NCBI RefSeq assembly: GCF_002797685.1 | Contig: NZ_PGFH01000001.1 | Span: 620,001-684,000 of the forward strand | DNA length: 64,000 nt | Reading direction: 5' to 3' | Source of the DNA: Salinibacterium amurskyense | GTDB taxonomy: Bacteria; Actinomycetota; Actinomycetes; Actinomycetales; Microbacteriaceae | Shown: positions 18,815-27,423 of the stretch, one piece after another | How positions within the stretch are numbered: the stretch's first letter is position 1 | How the letters are laid out: every line of letters starts with the position of its first letter | Notes under the pieces: model-generated | The model's input: the letters and a program-made list of their open reading frames with translations, nothing else | Database searches by the model: none | Told to the model about the DNA's origin: nothing | Translations under genes and position numbers: made by a program

Positions 18815-19975
18815 CTAGCGTGCCACAAAAATGACCCCGCGATAAGTGGGATCACCGAACGCCACCATCCGGTCGAGCACCGCGATCGAGACGGGTAGAT
18901 CGTGGGAGTCGACCCACGTCTCGCCTTGCTCGGCCGTGATCCACGGATCGTTGAGCAGAACGGTGTCGCCCTTCACCGAGTGCGCCACGACCCAGTGCGG
19001 CGTCGAGGCATCGTGCATGGGTTCTTCTTCGATCAAGAGGATCGCGAGTTCGCCACCGGCCACGCGTTCGGTGATCTGCTGAATCGACAGCGGGGCCGTG
19101 TGCTGCTGGATGCCGCGGCTCGCCGCTTCGGCCCGAGACTGCTCCTGCAGCTGCTCGCGGAACGCGCGCTCTTCGCCCTCGTAGGTTTCGAGGAGCGTCG
19201 GCTCGGTCGTGTCGAGATGCAGTTCAAGACTGATGGCGGAGGCCGACTGCGCGATCACGTCGTGAACAGCGACGGCGAGACCGAGGGGCTCGCAGGCGGG
19301 GAAGTTGGTGGCGGAGCGCCAGAAAGCGAGTTCGCGCTCGCGGGCATCCTCATCTTCGGTGTCGGCGAAAGGCTCTAGGCCAAGGTGGCTGAGAGCCGTC
19401 ATGGCGGCAACCGCACCACACGTGAAGAGCGTGGTCTGGCCGTAGTAGCGCAACTGCTCGTGCGGCCAGCCTCCGTGCCACAGCACGAAGCCGCGAACGC
19501 CCTGAGTGCCATCCGCCGAAGAGATGGGGGTGCGCAGCTCGGTGAAGCCGAGGTCGGCGGCGAAGGCGGGGAGCTCAGCGTCGAGCGGAAGCTGCCACTT
19601 GAGGGCGGCCTCGCCACGCTCCGCGGAAGCCGCGATCAGTTCGCCGAGAAGACTCTGGGCGGCAGCATCGCTGTCGGCCCAGAGATCAACAAGCTTCGTG
19701 TAGCGCGTATTCGGGCGACCCGAGGTGAGGGCAGCGGCGTTGCCGGTGGGGGAGTCGAGCATCCACACCCGAGGGTTATACGGCTCGCGATCGCGCTGCC
19801 ATTGAGCGGCACGCTCGGTGCCGAGAGCCTCGATGAGGTGCGCGGGAAGCTCGGCGGGCGAGAGCTGAACGGGAGCAGTGCCGACGGTTGCGCCAACGAG
19901 AGCATCAACGACAGTACTCACGGCAGCGTCGGTCGTGTTCGGGGCGGCAGAGTCAGCAGGAGTGGAGGTGTCCAC
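18815..19975 (-). CDS. C39-peptidase-like protein with GNAT-like N-terminal half
   Basis: I take GTG 19975 (AAAGGA 7 bases upstream) for 386 residues; an upstream in-frame ATG at 20101 would run into the ABC ATPase gene. The C-terminal half shows a papain-like C39 arrangement: Q180 and C186 in YYGQTTLFTCGAVAAM, H327 in PHWVVAHS and D343 in LLNDPW. Residues 60-165 (SGRPNTRYTKLVDLWAD through DLGFTELRTP) resemble a worn GNAT fold, a pairing known in GNAT/C39 proteins. No signal peptide, so it is cytoplasmic. It is last in a peptide-transporter operon and may process or sense imported peptides (inference). Confidence 0.75.
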   Translation of the reverse strand: MDTSTPADSAAPNTTDAAVSTVVDALVGATVGTAPVQLSPAELPAHLIEALGTERAAQWQRDREPYNPRVWMLDSPTGNAAALTSGRPNTRYTKLVDLWADSDAAAQSLLGELIAASAERGEAALKWQLPLDAELPAFAADLGFTELRTPISSADGTQGVRGFVLWHGGWPHEQLRYYGQTTLFTCGAVAAMTALSHLGLEPFADTEDEDARERELAFWRSATNFPACEPLGLAVAVHDVIAQSASAISLELHLDTTEPTLLETYEGEERAFREQLQEQSRAEAASRGIQQHTAPLSIQQITERVAGGELAILLIEEEPMHDASTPHWVVAHSVKGDTVLLNDPWITAEQGETWVDSHDLPVSIAVLDRMVAFGDPTYRGVIFVAR

Positions 19976-20016
19976 GGGGTCCTTTCGGGGCGAGTCGGGC
20001 GCTTGTGGCGCCGAGC

Positions 20017-21654
20017 TCAGTGAGTGGGTGCTTCGTGAATCGACGCCGCAACGAGCGCCTGAGTGTAGGGATGAGTCGGGGCGGTGAGTACGTCGTGGCA
20101 CAGGCCAGACTCGACAACGTCGCCGTGACGCAGCACGTAGACGCGGTCGGCGAGCTGGCGCACCACGGCAAGGTCGTGCGAGATGAAGAGGATCGAGAGT
20201 CCGAGTTCGACGCGCAGCTTGGCGAGCAGATCGAGAATCTGCTTCTGCACCGACACATCGAGCGCCGATACCGATTCGTCGCAGATCAGCAGCTCGGGCT
20301 GCACGGCGAGAGCGCGCGCGATGGCCACGCGCTGACGCTGACCACCCGAGAGCTCAGCCGGTCGTTTGCGGGCAAACTCGAGCGGCAACTCCACGAGTTG
20401 CAACAGGCCGTTCAAGTCGGATGCCGGACGGCCCGCGACCCGCAGCGCTAACTTCAGCGACCGCCCGACGCTGATCATCGGGTTGAGCGAGGAGTACGGA
20501 TCTTGGAACACGATTTGCATCTGCTTGGGCGTGCGCGAAGCTCGCCCGGGAGCAAGCGCAACGCCGTGGAAAGCGATAACACCACTTGACTCGTGCTCGA
20601 GCCCGGCGATGCAGCGCGCGATCGTGGTCTTGCCCGAGCCGCTCTCGCCGACGATGCCGACGGTTTCGCCGCGGCCTACCGTGACGCTCACGCCGTGCAA
20701 TACGGTCTTGTCGCCGAAGCTCTTCGTGACGTCGGTCGCGACAACAAGGTCGCCAACGCCGGTCGCCGCGTCGCCGCCCGCACCAGCCCCGGATGCCGCA
20801 CGCACGACCCCGGCGGAGCGGTCAGTGAGCGAGGGGTCGGCTTCGATCAGCGCCCGAGTGTAGGGGTGGCTTGGCGCATTGAGCACGGAGCTCGTGACAC
20901 CGCGCTCCACGATCTCGCCGTGGCGCATCACGAGCACGTGTTCGGCTCGCCCGCGCACCATGCCGAGGTCGTGCGAGATGAGCAGGGCCGCCATGCCGCG
21001 CTTCTCTTGCAGGCCCCGAAGGAGGTCGAGAATCTCGCCCTGGTTGCTCGCATCGAGAGCCGTAGTCGGCTCGTCAGCAATGAGCAGTTCGGGGTCCGTG
21101 GCGAGGGCCGCCGCGATAGCAACCCGTTGACGCATTCCGCCGGAGAGTTCGTGCGGGTAGGCGCGCGCGACTTCCGCGGGCAGGTTCACTTCGGCCAGAC
21201 GCTGAGTCACCAGTTCGGTGCACTCGGCCTTGCTGAGGCGGGTGGCGCTCGCGGCCTGAATTGTCATCGCGATTTGGGTTCCGCAGCGGTGCACGGGACT
21301 CAAGCTCGTGAAGGGGTCTTGCAGCAGCAACGAGATGCGGCGACCGCGGGTGGCCCGCCAGACAGCATCCGTAGCGGGCAGTTCGATCGTTGCGCTCGCA
21401 AGCTCGATGGTGCCGCGCGCGGTGAAGCCGGCCGGCAACAGCCCGGCGATGGCTTTGGCTGAGAGCGTCTTACCGGAGCCCGATTCGCCGATGAGCGCGA
21501 GGGTTTCGCCCGGCGCGATGGAGAAATCGAATGGCTTGACGACAACGCCGGCGGGGCCATCGACGGTGAGGCCGGTAACCGTCACTTGCGCGGCCGCCGG
21601 GGTGTCCGGGTGGGCGCCCGCGGCGGGAGTATTCGCGGCGTTGAGCTGGGTCAT
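20017..21654 (-). CDS. Peptide ABC transporter ATPase, two fused nucleotide-binding domains (DppD-DppF type)
   Basis: 545 residues with two complete ATPase modules. Domain 1: Walker A GESGSGKT near residue 56, signature LSGGMRQRVAIAAALA, Walker B LLIADEPTTALD. Domain 2: Walker A GESGSGKT near residue 337, signature LSGGQRQRVAIARALA, Walker B LLICDESVSALD. Each has the oligopeptide-permease C-terminal extension with SHPYTRAL or THPYTQAL. It energises the two permeases upstream. An ATGA overlap with the DppC-like permease indicates coupling. The linker between the modules is Gly/Ala-rich. Confidence 0.95.
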   Translation of the reverse strand: MTQLNAANTPAAGAHPDTPAAAQVTVTGLTVDGPAGVVVKPFDFSIAPGETLALIGESGSGKTLSAKAIAGLLPAGFTARGTIELASATIELPATDAVWRATRGRRISLLLQDPFTSLSPVHRCGTQIAMTIQAASATRLSKAECTELVTQRLAEVNLPAEVARAYPHELSGGMRQRVAIAAALATDPELLIADEPTTALDASNQGEILDLLRGLQEKRGMAALLISHDLGMVRGRAEHVLVMRHGEIVERGVTSSVLNAPSHPYTRALIEADPSLTDRSAGVVRAASGAGAGGDAATGVGDLVVATDVTKSFGDKTVLHGVSVTVGRGETVGIVGESGSGKTTIARCIAGLEHESSGVIAFHGVALAPGRASRTPKQMQIVFQDPYSSLNPMISVGRSLKLALRVAGRPASDLNGLLQLVELPLEFARKRPAELSGGQRQRVAIARALAVQPELLICDESVSALDVSVQKQILDLLAKLRVELGLSILFISHDLAVVRQLADRVYVLRHGDVVESGLCHDVLTAPTHPYTQALVAASIHEAPTH

Positions 21655-22508
21655 GAGCGTCCCGTTCGGGTCAAGATTTGGCCGAGCCAGTCACCGACGA
21701 GGTTCGCCGCGGAGGCGACGCCGATGATGAGCAGAGCCGGAATGAGAACAGCAGCGGGGTTGTCGATCATGATCGCGCGACCGTCGGTGAGTTGGCGTCC
21801 CCAATCGGCCGTGCCCGGGGCAACGCCGACGCCCAAGAACGACAGCGACGAGAACGCCACGAGGGCGAAGGCCACATTGAGCATCGAGTTGGTGATGATG
21901 AGCGACGAGACGTTCGGCAACACCTGCGTGAACATGATGCGGGTCTTGGAGAGCGACAGCATTTGGGCTGCCTCCACGAACGGCCGCGCGGCCTGCTCCA
22001 TAACCCCGGCGCGCACAATGCGGATGTCCGAGGGCGAGAACAGCAAGATCAACAGCAGTACGGTCATCCAGTAGCCAGCTCCGAAAACGCCCGCGACCAC
22101 GATCGCGGCCAGCAGCAGCGGCAGCGAGAACAGCAGGTCGGTCCAGCGGCCAATGATGAAGTCGATAGGCCCACGAAGGTAGCCCGACACCGTGCCGAGC
22201 AGAATGCCGAGCAGCATCGACCCGAGAGCAACACACACCGGGCCCACGAGGGCGGATGATGCTCCCGCGATCGTCAGCGCGAGCACGTCACGGCCGAGTT
22301 CGTCGGTGCCGAGAAGGTGACCGGGGCTGCCCGGAGGCAGCAAGGAATCGAGAATCGACTGGGCGGTGGCATCCGGAGCGATGAGGTTGCCGAAGATGGC
22401 CAAGAACGTCACGAGACCCAGCAGGGCGATGGAGACCCAGACGGCGACCGGGTGACGGCGACGCGACCGGGGTGTTTTAGCTAAGACGATAGCTTCGGTG
22501 CTGCTCAC
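21651..22508 (-). CDS. Peptide ABC transporter permease (DppC-like)
   Basis: 285 residues. An N-terminal helix (VWVSIALLGLVTFLAIFGNLIAPD) with the LAPDA-like periplasmic segment and GTDELGRDVL is typical of DppC/OppC. The coupling loop FVEAAQMLSLSKTRIMFTQVLPNV and five to six spans are present. It overlaps both flanking genes by four bases. It pairs with the DppB-like permease to form the pore. The substrate is inferred to be peptides from family membership only; nickel and other substrates occur in the same family. Confidence 0.94.
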   Translation of the reverse strand: MSSTEAIVLAKTPRSRRRHPVAVWVSIALLGLVTFLAIFGNLIAPDATAQSILDSLLPPGSPGHLLGTDELGRDVLALTIAGASSALVGPVCVALGSMLLGILLGTVSGYLRGPIDFIIGRWTDLLFSLPLLLAAIVVAGVFGAGYWMTVLLLILLFSPSDIRIVRAGVMEQAARPFVEAAQMLSLSKTRIMFTQVLPNVSSLIITNSMLNVAFALVAFSSLSFLGVGVAPGTADWGRQLTDGRAIMIDNPAAVLIPALLIIGVASAANLVGDWLGQILTRTGRS

Positions 22509-23494
22509 TGTGCACCCTCCTTAGCGCGGATGCGGGGGTCGAGGAAAATGTAGGCGAGGTCGGCCAACAGTGCGATGGTTGCGATCGTCACGGCCACCAG
22601 CAGGGTGAGCGCTTGCACGACGGCGATGTCTTTGAACAGCACGGAACCTTGCAGCAGGGTGCCGAGTCCGGGCAGCGCGAACGTGGTTTCGGCGAGCACG
22701 GTGCCGCCGACCAAGAAGGTCAGTACGAGGCTGGCGCCAGTAACGATCGGGATGGCGGCGTTGCGCAGGGCGATCATATGCACTTGGCGGTCGGGCAGGC
22801 CCCGCGCGCGACCAAAGGTCACATAGTCACTGTCGAGTTCACGCAGCATGGCGGTGCGGGTGAGCTTGAGAATGATCGCGCCAAGCCCCAAGGCCAGAGT
22901 GATGGCCGGCAGCACGAGGTGCCAGAGGGTGTCGAGGCCACCGTCGCCCGATCCATAGACAGGAAAGATCGGCAGGTAGAACGCGAAGACATAGAGCAGG
23001 AGGAGGCCGACGGCGAAGGTGGGGGCGCTGAGGCCGACGATTCCGACACCGGTTGCGAAGCGGTCGATCCAGCTTCCCGAACGAACGGCGCTCTGCACGC
23101 CGAGGGGGATCGCGACGACGAGCGCGAGCACGAAGGCGAGTCCGCTGAGAGCAGCGGTGATTCCGAGACGTGCGCCGATCACGTTGGAGACCGAGTCTTG
23201 CAGTCGAATGGACTGCCCGAAGTCTCCCGTGAGGGCGTTACCCAACCAGATCAGGTACTGCATGTAGAGCGGCTGATCGAGGTTGTATTGAGCCCGGATG
23301 GCGGCCACCGCTTCAGGAGAGGATGGCCGGTTGCCGAGCAGGTTCTTGACGATATCGCCGGGGGCGAGATGCAGCATCGAGAACACGATGATGGAGAGCA
23401 CCAACAGAATTCCGAGGGTGCCGAGCACGCGCACCACGAGCATGCGGCCCAGGGGCCGAGCTCGTGATGCGCGTGCAATCGGGGAAGTGGTCAC
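22505..23494 (-). CDS. Peptide ABC transporter permease (DppB-like)
   Basis: 329 residues with six predicted spans. The N-terminus (GRMLVVRVLGTLGILLVLSIIVFSMLHLAPGD) and IRAQYNLDQPLYMQYLIWL are hallmark DppB/OppB features. The coupling loop reads YVTFGRARGLPDRQVHMIALRNA near residues 228-250. It starts 3 bases after the stop of the binding-protein frame and overlaps DppC by four bases, all in one minus-strand operon. Confidence 0.95.
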   Translation of the reverse strand: MTTSPIARASRARPLGRMLVVRVLGTLGILLVLSIIVFSMLHLAPGDIVKNLLGNRPSSPEAVAAIRAQYNLDQPLYMQYLIWLGNALTGDFGQSIRLQDSVSNVIGARLGITAALSGLAFVLALVVAIPLGVQSAVRSGSWIDRFATGVGIVGLSAPTFAVGLLLLYVFAFYLPIFPVYGSGDGGLDTLWHLVLPAITLALGLGAIILKLTRTAMLRELDSDYVTFGRARGLPDRQVHMIALRNAAIPIVTGASLVLTFLVGGTVLAETTFALPGLGTLLQGSVLFKDIAVVQALTLLVAVTIATIALLADLAYIFLDPRIRAKEGAQ

Positions 23495-23497
23495 TGA

Positions 23498-25093
23498 TTA
23501 TCCAGCAGGAGTAAGCAGGGTCGGCCACGACGAGATGAACGCGAATGAGCTGTAGCTGCTCATGTCGATGTTGTTCGAGAACGCGGTGGCGGACTGTCCC
23601 CACCAGAGCGGGACGCTGATGACGTCTTCGGCCTGCAGCGTCTCGGCCTCGATGAGGAGGTCGATGCGGGCAGCGGAGTCGGTTTCAGCGCCGATACGTT
23701 CGAACAGCGAGAGAACTTCGGGGTTCTCGTAGTTCGAGATGTTGTAGTCGCCGAGCATGTACGTCGACACCTCCGCTGGGTCGCCCAGCGTGGAGAAGTA
23801 CCACATGAGGCCAACGCCGTAGCTGCTGTCTTGTTCGAGGCTTGCGAGCCATTCCTCGATCGGAACTTCGCGCACGTTCAGCGTGATGCCGATCTTGGAG
23901 AGGTTCTCGGCGAGCGACTGAGCTGCGGTGCCGAGCTGCGGTCCCGTGGAGGGGAACAGCATGTCAGTTTCGAAACCATCCGGGTAGGCGGAGGCGGCAA
24001 GGGCTTCAGCAGCGGCGTCGAGGTCGAACGGATACTGCGGAATCGTTGAGAGCAGGTCGCGAGCGTCGTCGGCGCTGTAGACGCTGCCGAGGGACTCGGG
24101 AGTGGCGATCGCGGTGGCAACTTCGCCGTGGCCGCGCAGCAGCTTGTCGACGATGGTGGTGCGGTCAACGCTGTGCGCGAAGGCTTCGCGCACCTTCGGG
24201 TCATTGAACGGCTCGAGGGCGGTGTTGAAGTACATTCCAACGTACGAGAGGTCGTTCACGTAGTCGACGCGCATGCTGTCGAGGTCTTCCCACTGGCTGG
24301 ATTGTGCCAGCGGAACGTTGAACGCGATATCGATGTCGCCAGACTGAGCAGCAAGCAAACGCGTGCCCTCATCCGGAATGAACTTCACGTTGATGTTCTT
24401 CACTTCGGGAAGGTCGCCCCACCAGCTGTCAACGCGCTCGAAGTTCACGTGTGAGTCGGGAACAAAATCGGTGACCTTGTACGGGCCCGAGCCGAGAAGC
24501 AGGCTGCTGCTTGTGCCCACTTCGCCGTTGTTTTCTTCCCAGAACTTTTGCGACGTGATGAAGGCGGCGCCACCCGTACTCATGTTGGCGGCGAAGGCCG
24601 AGTCGGGAGCGGAGAGGGTGATGGTGACCTCAAGGTCGCCCGTCTTCTCGACGGTGTCAACGCCGCCCAAGTAGTAGGAGAGGCCGGGCGAGCTGGTTTC
24701 GTCGCGTGCCTGCTCCAAGCTGAAGACGACGTCGTCGGCGGTGACCGGGGTGCCGTCTTGGAACATGGCATCGTCGCGCAGTTCGTAAACGTAGGTCACG
24801 TCATCCGGCTGGTCCCATGATTCGGCGAGGCCCGGCTGCAGGGCACCGTCGGCGTCGATCGAGACGAGACCTTCTTGAGTGATGGAGGCGATGTAGTAGT
24901 TCAGGATGCCGCTCTCGGCGCCGACGTACAGGCTCGAGAGTGATCCGGGCAGCGCCACCGTGATGGTGTCGATGTTGCCGTCGCCGGTCGGGGTGCTCGA
25001 CGTGGCGCAGCCAGCGAGCAGCAGGGCGGAGGCGGCCACGGCGACGGTGGACGCCCGAGCCCCCTTAGCCAGGGTGGAGTTAGTCGATCTCAT
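23498..25093 (-). CDS. Peptide/nickel-type ABC substrate-binding lipoprotein (internal-start form)
   Basis: From ATG 25093 the protein has 531 residues and a good lipoprotein signal: MRSTNSTLAKGARAS, hydrophobic run, lipobox LLAGC. The mature part has family 5 features (ITQEGLVSIDADGALQPGLAESW, FQDGTPVTADDVVFSLEQA, LLGSGPYKVT). GAAAGG lies about 12 bases upstream of the ATG, a weak ribosome site. This form would be the functional surface receptor of the adjacent DppBCDF-like transporter. It is 3 bases ahead of the DppB-like gene. Confidence 0.85.
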   Translation of the reverse strand: MRSTNSTLAKGARASTVAVAASALLLAGCATSSTPTGDGNIDTITVALPGSLSSLYVGAESGILNYYIASITQEGLVSIDADGALQPGLAESWDQPDDVTYVYELRDDAMFQDGTPVTADDVVFSLEQARDETSSPGLSYYLGGVDTVEKTGDLEVTITLSAPDSAFAANMSTGGAAFITSQKFWEENNGEVGTSSSLLLGSGPYKVTDFVPDSHVNFERVDSWWGDLPEVKNINVKFIPDEGTRLLAAQSGDIDIAFNVPLAQSSQWEDLDSMRVDYVNDLSYVGMYFNTALEPFNDPKVREAFAHSVDRTTIVDKLLRGHGEVATAIATPESLGSVYSADDARDLLSTIPQYPFDLDAAAEALAASAYPDGFETDMLFPSTGPQLGTAAQSLAENLSKIGITLNVREVPIEEWLASLEQDSSYGVGLMWYFSTLGDPAEVSTYMLGDYNISNYENPEVLSLFERIGAETDSAARIDLLIEAETLQAEDVISVPLWWGQSATAFSNNIDMSSYSSFAFISSWPTLLTPAG

Positions 25094-26170
25094 GCGAAGT
25101 TCGTGCCTTTCGGTGAGCGTTACAGGAGGTGTAAAAGGAGAGGATGCAAATTTCGCGCGTTGGAGGTGCGAGTGCTGTGACAGTGCCGCGCGATCACTGC
25201 TGGTTTTCCGGGCCACCTCGCGCATGGCCAGCAGCCGGAGGGCCACTGCGATGCTTGGAGTGTCGGCGGAGTCGTCGAGCGTTGTCGCATAGATGCGTCG
25301 ACGAAGTTTGGGCTGTAACTCGAGGGCAACGACGCCGTCGGGCAGAGTAGTGGTGGCAATGGCGAGTTCTGACAGGAACGTCACGCCGATTCCGGATGCC
25401 ACGAGCGCGAGTGCCGCGTCGGTCTTGGTCACATCGTGCCGCAGCGTGGGCTTCTCGCCGAGGGCGGTCGCGACGGCAACAAGCTGCTCGGTGCAGGTAG
25501 CCGGGCCGCCGATCCATGTAAAGGGAAGAAGCCCCGCGACGCTCGCGGTGGTGCCGAGCTGGTCGGCAATCGCGCGCGGAACAATCGCGAGCACATTTTC
25601 GGAGAGTAAGAAGCGCGAGCGAAGACCATCGGCGCTCGTGTGCGAGCTCGATGCCACCGAGTGGTCGCTCGTGTAGCGATAGTCAAGGGCGATGTCGGCA
25701 CGGCCATCGGCGACCGCGGTGAGGGCGGCATCCGGTTCGGCTTCGCTGAATTCAACGTGGATGCCCGGAAACTCACGATCGAGGCGCGACAGCAGTGGCG
25801 CGATGATGCTGGCAACGGCGGCCGGGAACGCGGCGAGACGAACGGAACCGCGGTCGAGGCCGAGGTGAGCGGTGAGGTCGCTGGCTGCAGCCGTGATGGC
25901 GGCATCGATGCGCGGAGCGTGGCTGGCGAGCAGAGCGCCCGCTTCGGTGAGTTCCATGCCGCGCGGTGTGCGCGCAACGAGAGCGATGTTCAGGCGAGCT
26001 TCGCTGCGCTTGAGGTGCTGCGTGATGGCGGGCTGGCTGAAGCCGAGGCGCCGAGCGGCGGCGGAAACACTGCCGGTGTCGTGGATGGCGACGAGGATGC
26101 GCAGCATGTGAAGGTCGAGCGCGCGCGTGAGTTCGTCGAGGTTGGCGGATTCGTGCGGTGTGCCCTGCAT
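23498..26170 (-). CDS. LysR-type regulator in one open frame with a peptide-binding protein
   Basis: A single uninterrupted frame of 890 residues. Residues 1-310 are a LysR-type regulator: HTH LHMLRILVAIHDTGSVSAA and RRLGFSQPAITQHLKR (about 20-55), then an effector-binding domain (GSVRLAAFPAAVASII to VALRLLAMREVAR). Residues 360-890 are a family 5 solute-binding lipoprotein with its own signal peptide (next entry). I checked the junction codon by codon and found no stop. A signal peptide buried behind a DNA-binding protein cannot work normally, so either translation also starts internally at 25093, or the LysR stop has been lost or hidden by an indel. The regulator start at ATG 26170 is well supported. 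Confidence 0.85.
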   Translation of the reverse strand: MQGTPHESANLDELTRALDLHMLRILVAIHDTGSVSAAARRLGFSQPAITQHLKRSEARLNIALVARTPRGMELTEAGALLASHAPRIDAAITAAASDLTAHLGLDRGSVRLAAFPAAVASIIAPLLSRLDREFPGIHVEFSEAEPDAALTAVADGRADIALDYRYTSDHSVASSSHTSADGLRSRFLLSENVLAIVPRAIADQLGTTASVAGLLPFTWIGGPATCTEQLVAVATALGEKPTLRHDVTKTDAALALVASGIGVTFLSELAIATTTLPDGVVALELQPKLRRRIYATTLDDSADTPSIAVALRLLAMREVARKTSSDRAALSQHSHLQRAKFASSPFTPPVTLTERHELRMRSTNSTLAKGARASTVAVAASALLLAGCATSSTPTGDGNIDTITVALPGSLSSLYVGAESGILNYYIASITQEGLVSIDADGALQPGLAESWDQPDDVTYVYELRDDAMFQDGTPVTADDVVFSLEQARDETSSPGLSYYLGGVDTVEKTGDLEVTITLSAPDSAFAANMSTGGAAFITSQKFWEENNGEVGTSSSLLLGSGPYKVTDFVPDSHVNFERVDSWWGDLPEVKNINVKFIPDEGTRLLAAQSGDIDIAFNVPLAQSSQWEDLDSMRVDYVNDLSYVGMYFNTALEPFNDPKVREAFAHSVDRTTIVDKLLRGHGEVATAIATPESLGSVYSADDARDLLSTIPQYPFDLDAAAEALAASAYPDGFETDMLFPSTGPQLGTAAQSLAENLSKIGITLNVREVPIEEWLASLEQDSSYGVGLMWYFSTLGDPAEVSTYMLGDYNISNYENPEVLSLFERIGAETDSAARIDLLIEAETLQAEDVISVPLWWGQSATAFSNNIDMSSYSSFAFISSWPTLLTPAG
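25120..25134. promoter_or_regulatory. LysR-box-like dyad before the binding-protein start
   Basis: TTACAGGAGGTGTAA is a TTACA-N5-TGTAA dyad that fits the LysR T-N11-A pattern. It lies 27 bases upstream of the internal ATG at 25093, inside the fused frame. This suggests that the two halves were once separately regulated genes. Confidence 0.45.
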
Positions 26171-26179
26171 AACGACACC

Positions 26180-26204
26180 TTATGGCCAAACGCCACCGGC
26201 ATAA
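26180..26204. promoter_or_regulatory. Imperfect dyad in the lysR/lipoprotein divergent region
   Basis: TTATGGCC and GGCATAA face each other across 10 bases, just upstream of the LysR ATG at 26170. It is a candidate autoregulatory site. A TAACGTTA palindrome follows at 26202-26209. Confidence 0.4.
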
Positions 26205-26293
26205 CGTTACAGAATGATTAACTTTGGCTAGGGGGCGTGACGCAACCCTTTCGGGGGCAGGTCGAATAGCGCCCGGAAACGTACTCTTAAATC

Positions 26294-27370
26294 ATGACAA
26301 GTTCTCGACGCCTGCCCGCACTCATCTCGGGCGCCGTAGCTCTTTCCCTCGTTCTGGGAGGCTGTTCGCTCGTCGAGCAGGCAATGACCTCGGCGGGGGA
26401 AGGTGTTCTGGCTCATGCGGCACTCGCTGCGGCAGTGGCCGACATCGAAGCTCTGGATGCAGTGGAGGACGCCTCGTACGAGATCCGAGAAGATGCTTCT
26501 CTGGGTGACATTGGCGCAATCAGTGTGACTGCCGATCCGACTCTTGACAGTGTCCAGCTGGCACAGTTCGCCGAGCAGTTTCGCCACAGCTTCGTCGCCC
26601 TTGAGCAGGTGACGCTTCGGCCCCAATTTAGTCTGAAGCTTGCGGGCGAGACTGTCGGAAAGTTTGATCTCTGGGTAATCCCTCCAACAAACGATGGTTT
26701 TGTCGAAAATTTTGAGTTCTGGCGGGCTACCTCCGCAGCCGTCGAGACTGAACTGTGGCTCGAAATCTTCCCCTCATCCTCCTCTCTGGGGATCAGGTCT
26801 ATTGCGATCCCGTTCGAGGCCGACCTCGATGCGGCAACGGATCGCGTGGTTGAGAACTATGAAGCTCTCGAAGCGTTCGTGGCTGTCGACTCCTTGCTGT
26901 TTCACGAGGCCGACTACCTTGACTATTGGCAAATTGCGGGCGTTCAATCTATCGATGAGCTTGCTCCGTTCGAGTTCGTAGAGCTGGTGCGAGACCTTCG
27001 TGAGATTGTGCCGTTGTTCTCGTTCTCTGAGGGGTCAGATGCTTTCCCCGGCGATGCTGATTATCCCGAGGGCTTGAGCGCGCAATGGGGAGGTCCCCTA
27101 AGCTTCAGCGGTCGGCCGGAGATTGCCGTGCTGAGTAACGAATACTCCGACGAAGCGTGGAGCACGGCGGTTCAAGCCGCCGTGCGCACCATCCAGATGG
27201 CCAACGTGAACTTCAAATACAGCGCCGGCGACCGGACATTTTCGCTGCACACTTCTGCGTGCAGCGGTTCCGTGGATGCAACCGCGGACGATGTGCTCTT
27301 GTTCGAAACTCTGGTCGATTATGGTGTGACACTTCCATTCGGTGGAGGACCGGGCGCTTGCATCCCGTAG
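26294..27370 (+). CDS. Putative lipoprotein, family A member 1 (unknown function)
   Basis: 358 residues. Signal peptide MTSSRRLPALISGAVALSL with lipobox VLGGC, cysteine near residue 24. The mature protein is acidic and related to the two lipoproteins at 27424 and 29634: a segment on early strand-helix structure, an FEFWRAT element matching FDYWRAL/FAYWQAL, a late SNEYSDEAWSTAVQAAV matching SAEYRDDEWPAI, and a C-terminal FSLHTSACSG...ATADDVLLFETL with a final ACIP. Two late cysteines may form a disulfide. TACTCT (26282-26287) is 6 bases before the ATG, suggesting a leaderless transcript. It is the most divergent of the three. No known domain recognised. Confidence 0.8.
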   Translation: MTSSRRLPALISGAVALSLVLGGCSLVEQAMTSAGEGVLAHAALAAAVADIEALDAVEDASYEIREDASLGDIGAISVTADPTLDSVQLAQFAEQFRHSFVALEQVTLRPQFSLKLAGETVGKFDLWVIPPTNDGFVENFEFWRATSAAVETELWLEIFPSSSSLGIRSIAIPFEADLDAATDRVVENYEALEAFVAVDSLLFHEADYLDYWQIAGVQSIDELAPFEFVELVRDLREIVPLFSFSEGSDAFPGDADYPEGLSAQWGGPLSFSGRPEIAVLSNEYSDEAWSTAVQAAVRTIQMANVNFKYSAGDRTFSLHTSACSGSVDATADDVLLFETLVDYGVTLPFGGGPGACIP

Positions 27371-27423
27371 TGCCGCTAGCGACCCAGGGTGGCTTCGCGG
27401 ACGGTAGAAGAAGAGGATGAGCA

